The notes under the pieces are model-generated. The model saw nothing but the letters and a program-made list of their open reading frames with translations, made no database searches and had not been told where the DNA came from. This document shows, piece after piece, positions 45,516 through 58,556 of a stretch of 64,000 nucleotides of DNA. How positions within the stretch are numbered: the first letter of the stretch is position 1; every line of letters starts with the position of its first letter. The DNA lies in assembly GCF_009727055.1 (NCBI RefSeq), contig NC_052350.1, positions 17,530,645 through 17,594,644 on the forward strand, given 5' to 3'. The translations under genes and the position numbers were made by a program. Origin of the DNA: Benincasa hispida. Its lineage: Eukaryota; Streptophyta; Magnoliopsida; Cucurbitales; Cucurbitaceae.

Positions 45516-48500
45516 AGTATAAATTATTTACAATTTCAGACGAAATTTGGAACTAAAATGTCATGGTGTTGTCCTAGAATGGTGAGACGGTCCAAATATT
45601 CATTCTAGATCTAGATCATTAGCACACCATTGCATTTCTCAATTTTCGTCCAAAATTCCAAAAGATTTTATTGTTTAATGATAGTTTTTGAAATATTTAT
45701 GAATGATTAAGGACGATATTAAAAAAAAAAAGTGTCGTTGTCACAAGGCTCTTGTGTGCTTGACTTTTGGTCTTGCTCTCTCGATCTGGTATCACTTGTA
45801 TGAGTCGATCTACTTAAAAGATGCTAACACCAACATGGTGTCAAGCCTATCATTCTCCTATGTCTAAGTTAGTATATGGAGTGTACAGTTCAATTTAATA
45901 CACGATAAGTAAGATCAGAACTCTCCTTTAGAGATTACTAACTCTCCTTTTCGGGGTCATTGAATGGGACTATTTATAATGACCTTCCTCTAACAGTCGC
46001 ATGCGATTACTTGTAACTCTAGTAATGTTAGGGTTATTTCTGGCGCTCGAGGTTGCAAGGTACAAGATCGAGTTTAGCTCGATTATTTCTTGACTGGTAT
46101 ATATTTACTAGCTTGGTTGATCATCCCAAACCTCGAGATTGACTTTTTCCTTTGGGATGCATGTTCCCCTATGTTTCCTCCCAATACTCTTTGAGCTGAG
46201 CCTGTTGAGGGTCTTAGGTCTTGTCTCGAACAATCCTCAACAACGAGTATTTTTTAAATAAATGATAAAATTCAAGGTATTTTTTATAATGTATAACAAT
46301 ATTTTAATAATAGTTTGAAGAGCACACAATGTAACAACTTTCTATACAAAAAAACAATTACAAAATATTGGAGTAGGATGGAATATCCTAAGTCTAACCC
46401 ATGAAGATAGATTTCCCAAATGAAAACTTAGGTTTAAATCTCCCTCTCTCTCTTTGTTTTTAGATGTTTCTATGTTAGTTAGAAAGGAAATGAATTATAG
46501 GGAGATAATAGAGTCTTGTGAGGGGAGGGTCCTAATGGACATTCACATAAATTGATTTGCATTGGATTTTGTCTCCAAATTAGTATTCGACACACTCCCT
46601 TTTTCCTATAATGGTTAGTAATTATATGTGTGAAATATGTGATCTCAACAAAATTTCTAATATCACTCGAGTATCATAATATCTTTATTCACACTACAAA
46701 TTTATTTTCATAAATATTACTTAACCTCACATTAATATGAGTCTCACTGGAAAAATTTCTACTTTCTAATACTACGTAGTATGAAAATTATCCATACCAC
46801 CTCCATTAATTACTTGGTACAAATGTAGTATTTAAAAATGGTATGTAATCCATGAAATATTAATGATGAATTAATAAATTATGATTTGATGATGTATCAA
46901 ATAAGTGGATTACAACATTATTAAAGAGATTTGATTAATAGTTGACTTTGACACTTCCTACTTAATTGACTAAAATAAGTAACTAATCCTCTTCCATAAT
47001 TTTCATTAATATACAATATCATCCTGGATTAGTGTAGTGTCATCTACACATGACTCATGTATTTTAATAGGAAAAAAAAAGTTTAAAAAAGAGGATGCGA
47101 GAGTTTCATTATTAATTATCATACCTTCTTTCACTTAATAGCCTAATTTAGAATCAAAATTTTTAATCATTGTAAAAAAAACACAATGATTTGCAATTTA
47201 AAACTAAATTAGTGTGTACACCTTAAACTCCATCCTTCCATTTCCAATATTCCAAAAGTGATGTTCCTAAAGAAAAATCAAAGCTGCAACTGTAGACCCT
47301 TTGAATAATTTTTATTTTTAAAATAATTCATTCAAACTTGAAAGGAGGCATCTTGGTTTATTGGGAGGTACAGATTTGCAAAAGAAAAGTAAAGGAAGGG
47401 CATATAAAGCAATAATTAAGAATGGAAAAGCAGGAGAATATAATGATATGTAAATGAGACTAAGAAGAAGAAGGATTTAGAAACGCTTTCTAAATTTACA
47501 ACACCCAAAAAAAAAGGTGCAATCAGGGAAAATTCCCCACAGTTTCCCACTCTCTCACTTTCCCAAGGAAAATTCTATTTTTTTTTTTTCATTTTAAATA
47601 TATATATTTATGGGATACCCTCTTGTCCACCACACACTTTAGAATCACCTCCCTTTTTTCAGCTTTAATCATTTCAAGTCTTGACCAATTACCATTCCCT
47701 TACCCTTTTTTTTTTAATCTGTATTTCCATTTCCATTTCCATTTTTTATTTTTAATATAACATTATTAGTATTACACAGTATGCTACTCTCAGTCTCATA
47801 TTTTCAATATGAACTACTTAAGTGTTATTGTGTGTTTGACATGCCTTTCACAAAAATTCTAGATTATCAAAAGTATTTATCATAAAGTTGCAAGCACTTT
47901 TTTAAATATATATACATATATATATATATATAGTTACGAGCTAAAAACCTTCCGAACACATGCCTAGACATAAGGTACAGGTTTGGTGCCTCGCCTTGAT
48001 AAGACAAAGCACCTTAGGTGTGCACCTTTTATGAAGCCTTAGGCCCCGAATGGTATTAAGATTTTTCATTATTTTTAACAATAGTAATATTTAGGATTTT
48101 TTCTTCTGTGTTAACTAAAAAAAAGCACTGAGCCTAAATACAGAATTTTTTGTTTATGGTTCTTTCCCTATATTTTTCAATTCAACTATGTTTTCTCTTT
48201 TTTATGTAATACTTTTAAATATAGGGCACTTCACACAAAAAAATGCATATTTTTTTTTCATCTTGCACTTAATCCCCAAACCACTATTGTGTTTTGTTGT
48301 GCCTTGAGTTTAAAAAAACACTAATCGCACAAGAAAGGTTCCAAAATGAAATATTTTAAGGTCGAAAGTTCACGCCTCTCCTACCTCTATTTGAAAAATA
48401 TTTGTTGACATATATTATAATTAGTTTCATTGACACGTTATATGTAAAATTGATACTTGTATACTTTTGTCCTAATATCAATATTTACAACTTTAATTAT

Positions 48501-48567
48501 TAGTTTAAAAAATACTTGAGGTGTTTTAGAATTAAATATTGGATTATTTTTGGAAAATTGTTGATTT
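45516..48567. other. Intergenic stretch with LTR-like debris
   Basis: No gene recognised. The segment 45740-46260 is less AT-rich (CTCGATCTGGTATCACTTG, GGGACTATTTATAATGACC, CTCGAGGTTGCAAGG) and resembles decayed LTR sequence, with a word (GTCTAAGTTAGTATATGGAG) that is the inverse of words at 52.5 and 54.65 kb. From 46.3 to 48.5 kb it is AT-rich, with a (TA)n tract at about 47910-47933. Nothing else stands out. Confidence 0.4.
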
Positions 48568-49677
48568 TGACCCAAAAAGTTTATTCAAGTTCAAAGGTAA
48601 CTTCATTTTTAAAATCTGTTTTTTTTTTAACCTCTTTTCTATCTTTTTAGTTTTTAAGTGGAGGAACCCACCATGTAAAAATACCATTTTGCCCCTCAAT
48701 AAATGGTCATTCACTTGCCTTGAATATTGAAACCACTCAACTTACCTAACTCATATATCTTAAATTAGAAACTTCAATATTCAGTTTTACATTTTTTTTT
48801 TTCAAGATAAAAACTTTGAGGAATAATCATTTCCAGAGGGTCCCAAATTCAGAGGAACAAATTCTTTCATTTTTTAGGGTTCGAAAAGAGGTAGGTATGT
48901 TGAAAAGTAGTCTTTTATTCTTCTATGTTGAAAAACAGTCGTTTATCTCGTAAAATTGAATTCACAAGTAAGTCTTTTGTCTCGTGAAGTAACTTCACAA
49001 GACAGACTTACAACATTATGAGACAAATGACAGAGAGCTTTCAAGCTATTTTACAAACTTTCCACTGCTGCGAATACTTTTACTAGACAAATATTTGCAA
49101 CAACTTATGAGATATTTGTCTCATGAAGTTCAATACACCCCAAAAAATGCAAAATCAAACCCAAACGAACATTTACCCCTTACACCACATAGGATATTTG
49201 TCTCGTGAAGTTCTTTTAAATTCGTTAAAGTTCAAATGATGGAAAAAGAGTTTTGGGTTTTCACTACACATTCCTACCAGAAATCACCCAGACTCGCTCC
49301 TATAAACAATACAATCGATTAATCATTTAGAAAGAAATAAAATGGAAAAGGTACTTGTGTACCTTTTGTTAAAATCCAAATTGGGTGAAAGGGAAATGGA
49401 ATACGACCACAAAAGATGAGTTTTCTTTGCGAGAAGAGAGTCCAACAATGGTTGAAGTTTTCACGGGAAGATGAATAGATTGAACTCAACAGACGAAGAA
49501 AAGAAGTAGAAAAATCCTAACTTCCACGGGAAGATGAATAGATTGATTTAAATTGAGAGGTAAAATGGTATTTTCACGTGATGGGTCACCACTTAAAATT
49601 TAAAAAGATAGAAAAGAGGTTAAAAAAATTAATTTAAAAAATGAAGTTACTTTGATTGAAAAAAACTTTGTGGGTCA
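48568..49677. mobile_element. Element with long terminal inverted repeats (~130 bp)
   Basis: 48568-48700 and the reverse complement of 49552-49677 align along their length: TGACCCAMAAAGTTT, AAAGTAACTTCATTTTT, AACCTCTTTTCTATCTTTTT, TTTTAAGTGG, AAAATACCATTTT. The 850-bp interior has no conserved frame, but holds TTTGTCTCGTGAAGT words and a local repeat of CACGGGAAGATGAATAGATT (about 49457 and 49526). Long inverted arms suggest a non-autonomous Mutator-like or foldback element. I did not find a target duplication. Confidence 0.75.
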
Positions 49678-50600
49678 CTGTGGTTGGGGAGGAAGTACTT
49701 TACTTAAAATGTCTTTCTAAAAGGAGGCCTAAATCCTAAGCCTAACACACGCTAAACAGTAACAGACGTTAGGAACTTTATGTATTGATGGCAGTAATTG
49801 TTCTAAAAGCAGGGGTATTTTAATTCCAAATCAAAATTTTATACACTCATTTGAGGGGGAAAAGCCAAAAAATATATAGATGTTAATTATTTTATTTTAT
49901 TTTTTTTTTAAACTCATTAAATAGTTCTTATATAGTATGTGACAGATAGTAACTAGCAATTATCAATATACTTTGTTTTTCTTTAAATGCCAGGTGATTT
50001 TTATACAGTCTTCTGCCAAGGTAAAAATGAACCTCTTTCAAAAAATATAGATATATAGATATAATATAGTGACGTGACAACTACATATATATCTGCCATT
50101 ACCATAAAATTTTAATGATACCGTTTAAAAATGGGCGAACAAGTTGATAAGACATTTATATTTTATCATAAATTTAGAGGTTTATCTCTTTCATCCATCA
50201 ATTATTAAACTAAAATGATTTTTTAACATTATATTTATTTTGTCACGTTTTCTAAAAAATGATGAGTTCATATTTTCTTAAAAACATTTAAATTTTTGTC
50301 TAAATTTAAAAAATAAGTTCTTAAAAATTATGCTCTATTATTTGATAACTTTATTTTTTTAAAAAAAAAAATTAAATTTGTATATACTACTTATGGAAGG
50401 TTACTTTTTGTTTTTCTTTTCAAGATTTTGTTGATTATTTAAATATTTTTTTAAGAAAAATGGTGACCATGATAAAAAAAAGTTGGGAGAAAATTAGCAC
50501 AATTTTTAAAAACAAAAAAATAGTATCTATTTGGTAATTATTTCATTTTTTATTTTTTATTTTTAAAAATTAAGTTCATTTTCATTCAATTTTTTACAAT
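49678..50600. other. AT-rich spacer
   Basis: Homopolymer-rich intergenic sequence with no gene or repeat border that I can support. It ends at the left target duplication of the small hAT element. Confidence 0.4.
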
Positions 50601-51216
50601 TAAGAGTATTTATGGGTTGAATTGTATTGAATTAACGGACTTTTAAGACTCAACCCAATTGATCGAGTTAATAGTTAAAATTTCTTAAACCCAATAACTC
50701 TTATTAAAAATGAACTCAACACAACACAATCATGAAACATTTGGGTTGGGTTAGTTTAGTTGTTCGGTAATTTATTTAAACTTTTGTTTTAAAAAGAAGT
50801 AAAATATTAATACATATTTAATTTAATTATTTTCATATATTAAATTAATATTAACTTCAATTTATATATTGAAATTTTTCTTTCCAAGTTGCTAAAAAAA
50901 CTATTTTTAGGAGTTGTGGAGAATAAATTATTTAAAAAATAATGAAATTAAATAAAATTAATATAAAATACGTATATATATAATTGTATCATAGGAAAAA
51001 AAAAATATATATATATATTAAAGTTAATAATAAGTTTGGGTTGGTTCAGGTTGATCTAAGTATTTTAAGTGAACTCATGAACCAACCCAACTCATACATT
51101 TTTTATTTGCTTGAACTCAACCCAATCCAAAAGAATTGTTAACCCAACTCAAAACCACACGAGTTGAGTTGGATTGATCAGTTTTTCTGAGTCATCAAGT
51201 TTTTTGAACACCCTTA
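50601..51216. mobile_element. Non-autonomous hAT element, 616 bp
   Basis: The ends are TAAGAGTATT (left) and, reverse complemented, TAAGGGTGTT (right), 8 of 10 identical and close to the termini of the 4.1-kb hAT element. Flanking octamers TTTACAAT (50593-50600) and CTTACAAT (51217-51224) differ at one base. Subterminal regions contain repeated AACCCAA/TTGGGTT words. There is no coding capacity, so it would depend on a transposase made elsewhere. Confidence 0.82.
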
Positions 51217-51224
51217 CTTACAAT

Positions 51225-52540
51225 GATTTGCATCTTCTTAAGAACAATGGTTGAATTCTTAGCCAACTTCCAAAAACAAAAATAAATTTTTAAAAGTTAC
51301 TTTTTTTAATTTTCAAAATTTGGTTTGATTTTTTAAACTATTGGTAAAATTTAGATAACAAAAGAAGAAAATTGTTAAAGTTTTTCCAACTAGTGTCGAT
51401 AAGTTTAATTTTCAAAAACAAAAACCAAATAGTTACTAAACGGGACCTAAATGATTATTGAACGAAACCTACTTATATAGGTTTCTAAAAATAATTTAAC
51501 TCAAATTTTAAAAACATTTTTATAAATAAGAAAACAAAGAAACTAGTAAGATGACGTAATGTGCATAAACTTTATTTTTAAAAAGTCTAAAAGAACAAAA
51601 TAGATATCAGAACAAAATTTAGATAAGGAATTAGGTTACTACAAGTTGCAACTAATCATAAAAATAGGAAGAAAGTATTTAGATTGGATTGAAGCAAAGT
51701 TAAAAATTGAGATGGAAAGTGGAAAAGAATATTTGAGATAAAAAGATGTATACAAACATAAAATTCTGTTATGTAGCAATAGCTACGTAAGAATATGGGT
51801 TATAAAGTATGCAAACAGAAACATGATTGTATTATAATGTTGTAAAATTATAAGTAATAATTGATATTTAAACAGTGAAGAATATATGTTATCTTAGCTT
51901 AAGATAATGGTGGAGAATTGACAGCACACTACGTTTATAAAGAAGAATTAGAATTGAGGTTTGAGAAGTAATGGCATTTTCCTCGAGCAATATGGAAGAA
52001 CAAAGCATGTCCTGTTTTAATGGCATTATGTGTTGTCTCTGAATTAATTCTCATTCCAACCTTTTCCATTATCCAATCTTTCATGCTTATAAGTACCCAT
52101 TTATGGGATGCAAGGGAAAATTCGATGCCAGCTTTGTCTTTAAGTACTTAATTGATAAGCTCTTTGCATTGTATTGCATGCATTAAATTTATTATAAAAT
52201 AAGTTTGTTGTAGTTGTCTAGGCAAGACCCAAGCTTAAGTACCTCAGGGCTCGTATATCTCTAAATAAAAAGTCAAAGCCTCGAGTGTTGGATGATTCAG
52301 ATTGAGTTCAATCCCTATTGGTGAAGTTGAAACATCCGAGTCGAGCTCAATGACCGAAATACATCAACCTTAAGGACTACATCAATGTTTATATCGTCGA
52401 TATGACACATGTCCCAAGCAGATGTCAGAAGATGGACTCTATGAATAGTCCCCTACTACCACCTCAAAGGATAATGAGCGACACTTTGATTACTTAGCTG
52501 AGCTAAACACATCCTGTACTAACTTAGACATCAAAGTGTA
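51225..52540. other. Intergenic stretch, LTR-like in its last third
   Basis: AT-rich to about 52200. From 52205 to 52540 the composition changes (CTCGAGTGTTGG, ACATCCGAGTCGAGCTC, CACATGTCCCAAGCAG) and it ends ACTAACTTAGACATCAAAGTGTA, a word family repeated at 54640-54680. This looks like a fragment of an old LTR, cut by the copia LTR fragment that follows. Confidence 0.4.
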
Positions 52541-52720
52541 TGTTGTGGAATCGTCAAATAGAAAAATAGAAAAATGTAAAATAGTAGAGAGAATAGTGTG
52601 TTAGCTACATATACGGATAGGATGAACAATTTTATTATCGGAGACAATAATATAAAATAAAGGCACATATAGGATTAAAGAGTTTATATAACGCATTTTT
52701 AAACCCTAAAGTAAAAAACA
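52541..52720 (+). mobile_element. Copia LTR fragment
   Basis: It has the block order of the 25.5/30.2 kb copia LTRs: TGTTGTGGAATCGTCAAATAG start, GTAGAGAGAATAG, GTGTTAGCTACATA, CAATAATAT, GGATTAAAGAGTTTATATAAC and TAAACCCTAAAG. It lacks the closing third and no copia coding sequence follows. Confidence 0.65.
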
Positions 52721-55700
52721 TGAATAGCACAAAGATGGCATTTGAATAGTGTATTTGGTTGGACACCCAGATAGGTTGGAGTTGTCTGTTCAAACATACT
52801 TACAACTCTAAGAAGAGCTTGATCCACGAGACTCTGCGACGAGATCTGCACATCAACAAAGTTCATGACAACATGGTTGAATTTAAAAGAAGGCATGATA
52901 CACAATATTTTACATATTGAAAAAAAAAAAACGCCAAAGGCTAAGAGGAACAACTACCAACTAAGTAGGAGAAATAATATTAAAGCTATTAAAGAAAAAA
53001 AATTAATAATAAATAAAGATACATTTGTCTTCTAAAAAAACATATACACATACACAATAAAACATAAGCGTACGTTTGAAATTGAAAGGTCAACGCTCAA
53101 AAGATAAATAGGTGAGAAACAATATTTATGTAAAATGAATATGAATGAAGAGGAGAAACAAAATAAATGAAAATGAACCATGAGTTAAATATGAATATTC
53201 GTTACTAACATAAATATTTACAGCCAAGTTTAGATGGGAGAATAATAAATGTCACCTATTATGGTTGACATTATCGATCAGGCTCAAAGGTGAGGCAATT
53301 CCAACATTATCATATGTTACACTTTGAAGTCTCTTCATAAGTAGAGGGGAGAGAGCGAAATGTAGGAGACACGTCAAAGAAACTATAAAATACGATACTC
53401 TTCTATTATCTCGACTATTCACAAATTTGATACTAACATTGAGATTGTAGTGTGTGTGAGTTCAATTTTCATTGAACAAATTTTGGGTTTAAACTAAGGT
53501 CATGTAATGGATCAAAATTGTAAATATAATTTGATTGTTTCTTATTATGTTTACTTAAAATTATCAACTTTATCACATTTATTGTTACTGTTACTTTTTA
53601 CTTTTATCTCTGAGGGTAAAACATTAGTGATAATAGTAATGGTAACAATAAATCGAAATTCATAATTTTTCTTGTAGAACAGTAACAATAATAGTAAAAG
53701 AAATAGTAGTGGTAATGGTAATGATACGATGTAATTTTCAGACGCAATTAGATTGAGTATCTTCCGCTTGTAAATTCATTTACGTTTTTTTATTACAAAT
53801 TTGGAAGTGAATCCCATATATTAATACAAGTGCAGAATACAAATAAACAACACAAAAAATAATTAAATGGGGTTGACTTTTTACATTAGCATTGATTTGT
53901 TACATTTTCATTAGAGCGTGACCTAAATTTAGATCAAACTTGTGTATATGACTGTTTTTAGGAAAGGTAATACATGAGATTAGTTTGAAAAGTAGACGGA
54001 ATGATCGGTAAAGGATATATTTTGATGGTTTCGTTTTGGTGGGTTTTTCATTTGAAAAAAAGAGACTTGTGTTTAAAACAATGAAAGGAAACAGAAAGAA
54101 AAGAATTGAAAATAGTCACATCAAGTCATTTCCCACATCTTCTCTTCTCCTACTCCAACTGGCAAAGCGAACAAAGTGTCTGTGTCAATAACAAAACCTG
54201 TTTCCTCTGCCTGCTTCTACTTCATAATTTCAAACTACTTGTAAGCAAATTTCTTGGGCTTGCCTTCGCTTCTATCTCACACAACCATATTCATATTCTT
54301 CTTACTTTGGTTTCAAAATGTTATGTTTTAATGGTTGGGATTCCCAAGTTTAGTAGTAACATTGGAATGGGCAGCCCACAATTTGATTATATATTACAAA
54401 CTATTTCCAATGCCAATACCTCTTTGCTATTGCCTTTTGGGGGTGTCTTTAATATCCTCCAATTTCACTATGGAAGAGGGACCTTTAAGATTTTCTTATG
54501 TAATCCAGGTAAACTTGGAAAACTTTGGTGCAATTTTTTTTTAATACTGTTCGATGTTGTACATGGATGTCAGACAACGAACTTTATAAATAGTCTCATT
54601 CTACTACTTCATGGTGTAAGTAATATCTTGTGTGTTTAGTTGTACTAAACACTTCATATACTAACTTAAACATCTGAGTGTACCAAGTTCGATATCACGT
54701 CGGTGCAAGTTTTATTGTAGCTCAACTCGAATAAAGTCCTCGAACTAGAGGAGCTCCTCTAAGGAGATGGACAGTCTAGACGAGATCTATGTGCTAACAA
54801 TTATCATCATTTGTCCTTTATAGTTTCAATTATTCTTCAAAGGCTTTCAAACTCTTAAAATTAAGGCTCCGATTGATATATATTTAGTTTTTAAAATGTA
54901 TGTTTGTAATTTTTTTCACCATTTCTTACTCATATTATCATCTTTTCCAAGTAAAAATTCGAATTCTTTAACCAAATTCCAAACACAAAAAATTACTTCT
55001 TAAAAACAATTTGTTTTTATGGATTTTGAAAATAATCTAACTAGGTAGATGACGTAACAAAAAAAAAAAAACTTATTGATAAAAGTAGTGTTTTATAAGT
55101 AGGCTTAATTTTCAAAAACTAAATACTTATCAAACAAGGTCTTAATTAATACCTAAACTTGTTTTAATAATGATTTTTTATTAACCGTAAAGTAATAAGT
55201 AATATCTTTTCATTTATTTATCAAAAACAAAAGTAATAGGATGAAAATTCGAACGATTGACCCCAAAAAGAAAACATAAATGTCTTAAATGTTGAGTTGC
55301 ACTCGTATTGACATGTTATGAAATCATGTGAATATGTATAAGTGTGTTAATAAGCAAATATATTTTATTTATTTAAATAAAGCTTCTTGAATAAAAAAAA
55401 AATAAATATAAGATTTAAACTATACTGTTTATTATTTATTTATTTATTTTTTTTAAAAAAACCCTACCTAGTTTGGAAGTACAAGTTGGAAACTTTATTT
55501 TAAATCAAAATCCTCTTTTCTCCTAAACCAAACAAACAGAGCAACTAAGCATCAGCATTAGATGTTTAAATCATTGGTTTTAATAATAATTATATTTTTT
55601 AGTACATTTTAATAATAATATTTAAAACCACACGTATCGCATTGTCCTATGTGCATCCTATGACCTATCTAAATTCTAAACCATAGGAGTTATACCCCAT

Positions 55701-55889
55701 CTTTTCAACTTAATTTCACTTCACTTATCATAAATAAATAACTGTTACCTTTCTAAATTCAGCTAATCTAAATCAATCTAATAATAAAGATCTTATTCCC
55801 TAGCCTTTCATTTTTATTTTCTTGAATTAAGTTGATTAAAGAATCTCCTCAAAAGATGTGAAAATAATACACTAGCTAGTTTTTTTTTC
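52721..55889. other. Intergenic stretch, no supported gene
   Basis: A cryptic repeat of GTAAC, TAATAG and GGTAATG words lies at about 53560-53735. A 177-codon open frame at 54106-54639 begins with TTG, has its first ATG about 75 codons in and has no recognisable motif. It is probably chance. Around 54640-54780 there is further LTR-like debris (ACTAACTTAAACATCTGAGTG). The remainder is AT-rich. Confidence 0.4.
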
Positions 55890-56180
55890 AAATATCATTT
55901 TGTTCCTTTTACTTTGAAAATTATTCAATTTTAATTCTTATACTTTTAATAAATCTTAAATATAATATCTACAATTTATTATCGTTGATTGTATCAAAAA
56001 GTTGTTATTTATTAGTATGGGTAAATTTTGAAAACACCTGAAGAAATTTTTTGTTGTTATTTTTTTATTTTCGATAAAAATAAATTTTGAGAAACTAAAT
56101 TTAAAATTTATTGAAAATATAAAGATTAAGATTGAATTTTTAAAAGTACATGGACTAAATTGAACAAAATTCAAAATATA
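55890..56180. mobile_element. Small foldback MITE
   Basis: The left arm (AAATATCATTTTGTTCC, TTTACTTTG, AATTATTCAATTTTAATTC) pairs imperfectly with the right arm (GATTAAGATTGAATTTTT, AGTACATGGACTAAATTG, AACAAAATTC). The arms meet near 56030 and there is no coding content. This 'variable constant' sequence type is common in plant MITEs. Ends are approximate. Confidence 0.5.
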
Positions 56181-56759
56181 GGAAAAAAAAATATTTTAAT
56201 CTTTTCTTTAATAAATGAATTAAATTTTTTAAAAAATAAAGGAAAAAAACTACTCAATAAAAATGGATTCAAGTGAAATCGTATTTTGATGATTATATAA
56301 CACAACTACACAAGTCATAACTTCCCCCAAAAAACGAAAAAAAAAAAAAAGTGTAAAAACAAAACCCTAAAATCTCAACATAAAAGTCATTCAAAATAAA
56401 ACTCCGACCACCACATCTACCGAAGTTTCCATGCTCGTGGTGGTCGGAGAAAAAAAAAACTCCCTTTTCGAATTCCACAATTCTAGTGGTTTATCTTATT
56501 GTATTTTAGATTTTGGTTTTACTTTTCATGTGAGAGATGTAATAATTTTAGTTATTAAGTTTTGAGTTTGATTTCAATTTAGTCATTAAGTTAAAATATT
56601 TTATAATTTTACCCTTTAAATTTGAGTTTTATATTAATTTGATCCCTAGATTTCAAAATTACACTTTAAAACTCGACATTTTCCAAAAAAATCATTTCGA
56701 TCTTATATCTACTCATTAATTTTAAGGGTTGTTTTTAAATATAGTAAAAAGAGTCAACT

Positions 56760-56863
56760 TATTTATAAATATAACAAAATATCATTGTTTATCATTGATA
56801 TTGATATATGTTTGTTATTATTTATCATTGATATACAATATCATTTTGTTATATTTATAAATA
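56760..56863. repeat. Element with perfect 21-bp inverted repeat and ATCATTGAT palindromes
   Basis: 56760-56780 and 56843-56863 are exact inverted complements (core TTTATAAATATAACAAAAT). Between them TATCATTGATATTGATAT and TATCATTGATATACAATATC form smaller palindromes. The layout resembles the MITE inside the 28.2-kb integrase, with a different outer arm. Probably a related or convergent MITE. Confidence 0.75.
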
Positions 56864-58556
56864 TTTTCAGTAGTTTTGTCATTTAAAATAATTATTTTAA
56901 TTTAAAGAATTAAAAGAATTATAATGATGAATATAGCCCTTTCTTTAGTAAAAGAAATATGTAAAATGGAAAATATTTGAATTTTGAACTTTATAAAGAA
57001 AAAAGAACATGCCAATTACTTCATATCGGTTTTAACGAAACTTGTAAACATGATTAATGAGAGAAAAGTATAAGATTGATGAGAAGATAAAATACATAAT
57101 TTAATAAAAGGAAAAGAAAAAGAGTTAGGAATGTAATATAATATAAGAAAGTAATTTAAAAATGAGAGATTGGGGAATCCGAGTGAGTATCCATAATCTT
57201 GGTTGGATTGCGTTTGGAATTGATGCTTCCACGTTTGCTTACTTTTTCTCTATTTATTTTTTCTTTTCTTTTCTTTTCTTTTCTTTTCTTTTTCTTTTCT
57301 TTTTTTCTTTTTTTCTTTTTTTTTTTTTTAAAAAAAAAAGTTACCAACACAAAAGCCAGCATTAGCGTTACATGACAAATCCCCATTTCAATTTTTTCTT
57401 TTTTTTTTGTAACGGAAAAATCTCTCTTTTTCTGGGTTTTATCCCTTCTCCACCTTTTTCTTTTCTTCTTCTTATTTATTTATTTAATTTTATAACCTTT
57501 TATTTTTTTTATTTTTCCCCACACAAAGATAGAGATAAAGTTAAAAGTGACACACCCGTGCCTTACCCTTGTTCAGCTTTTGGGGCCCTCAATATTTGGC
57601 AATTTACTTTTTGTTTGATATTTAATAATAATAACAATAATAATGATATTATTATTATTCAATGGATTCCATATGTGATAGCCCAATACTGCTTGGGGTC
57701 CGAACAAATCCACTTATATTGGGCTTCTAGGCTCCACCATTTAGATTAACCTAGTATGATATTATTTTAAAAATATAACTTAATTATAAATTTTCATGAT
57801 AATTATAAAAAAAAATCCTTTTATGTTTTGATTAGCTTTTTAATTTTAAAGATTAAATCTAAATCTAAATATTTTTTTATTTTTTCATATATTTGGATTG
57901 GATAATTTGATTATAACTTTAATTTAAATCAAATAACATTTTTTTTTTATTTTCGTGATAATCTTATTTATATTATATAATTTTTAAAATTAATTTAGAT
58001 GATATGATTATCTTTTTAAATTTAAACGAAAATATTATTTTTCTATTTTTTATAAATTTTCATAATAATTATCTCTTGTTATTTGGTTATCTTCTAATTT
58101 CATTTTTTTAATTCTAAACAAAAATATTGTTTTTTCTATGCAAATGGAAACCCTTACAACTTGATCTATTTTGATTTGCAAACATCTTCTTCTTGATTTT
58201 AAACTTTATTTCAATTTTTTTTCAAAAATTAAAAAGAGAACAAAAAAAGTATAGAATCATTTAAAAAGTAATAAAAATTATTATAGATCTCTAAACTCAC
58301 ATTTACAAAAATTAAAAAGTGAAAAAATCATAAAAGTATAAAATTAGTCACTCTCGTTTCTATCACTTTGTCAATTTCTAAATTTCTTGAATCGTGAGAA
58401 CTTTCTTGAACCCCAAAAGTAAAGGCTTCTTATCCACCATTCTCAATATGTGAGGCATGTATAAAAGAACTACGAAAACATTAAAACAAAATATTAATGG
58501 AGCATTTGACGCGCATAGTTGACTTTGTAATTATTATATGAAGAGTTAAATTATTT
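56864..58556. other. AT-rich intergenic stretch with pentanucleotide repeat
   Basis: A (TTTTC)n tract with imperfect extension lies at about 57262-57330. A less AT-rich segment 57545-57745 has AGCCCAAT and TGGGCTTC words but no gene. Otherwise AT-rich without features. Confidence 0.4.

Noticed and set aside
54106..54639. 177-codon open frame on the plus strand, the longest outside transposons and the kinase gene
   Set aside because: It starts with TTG, its first ATG lies far inside, the translation shows no recognisable domain and there is no promoter or exon structure. Its hydrophobic composition is what AT-rich DNA gives by chance.
57156..57749. Lysine-rich and phenylalanine-rich frames on both strands
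   Set aside because: They arise from the TTTTC pentanucleotide repeat and other low-complexity runs.
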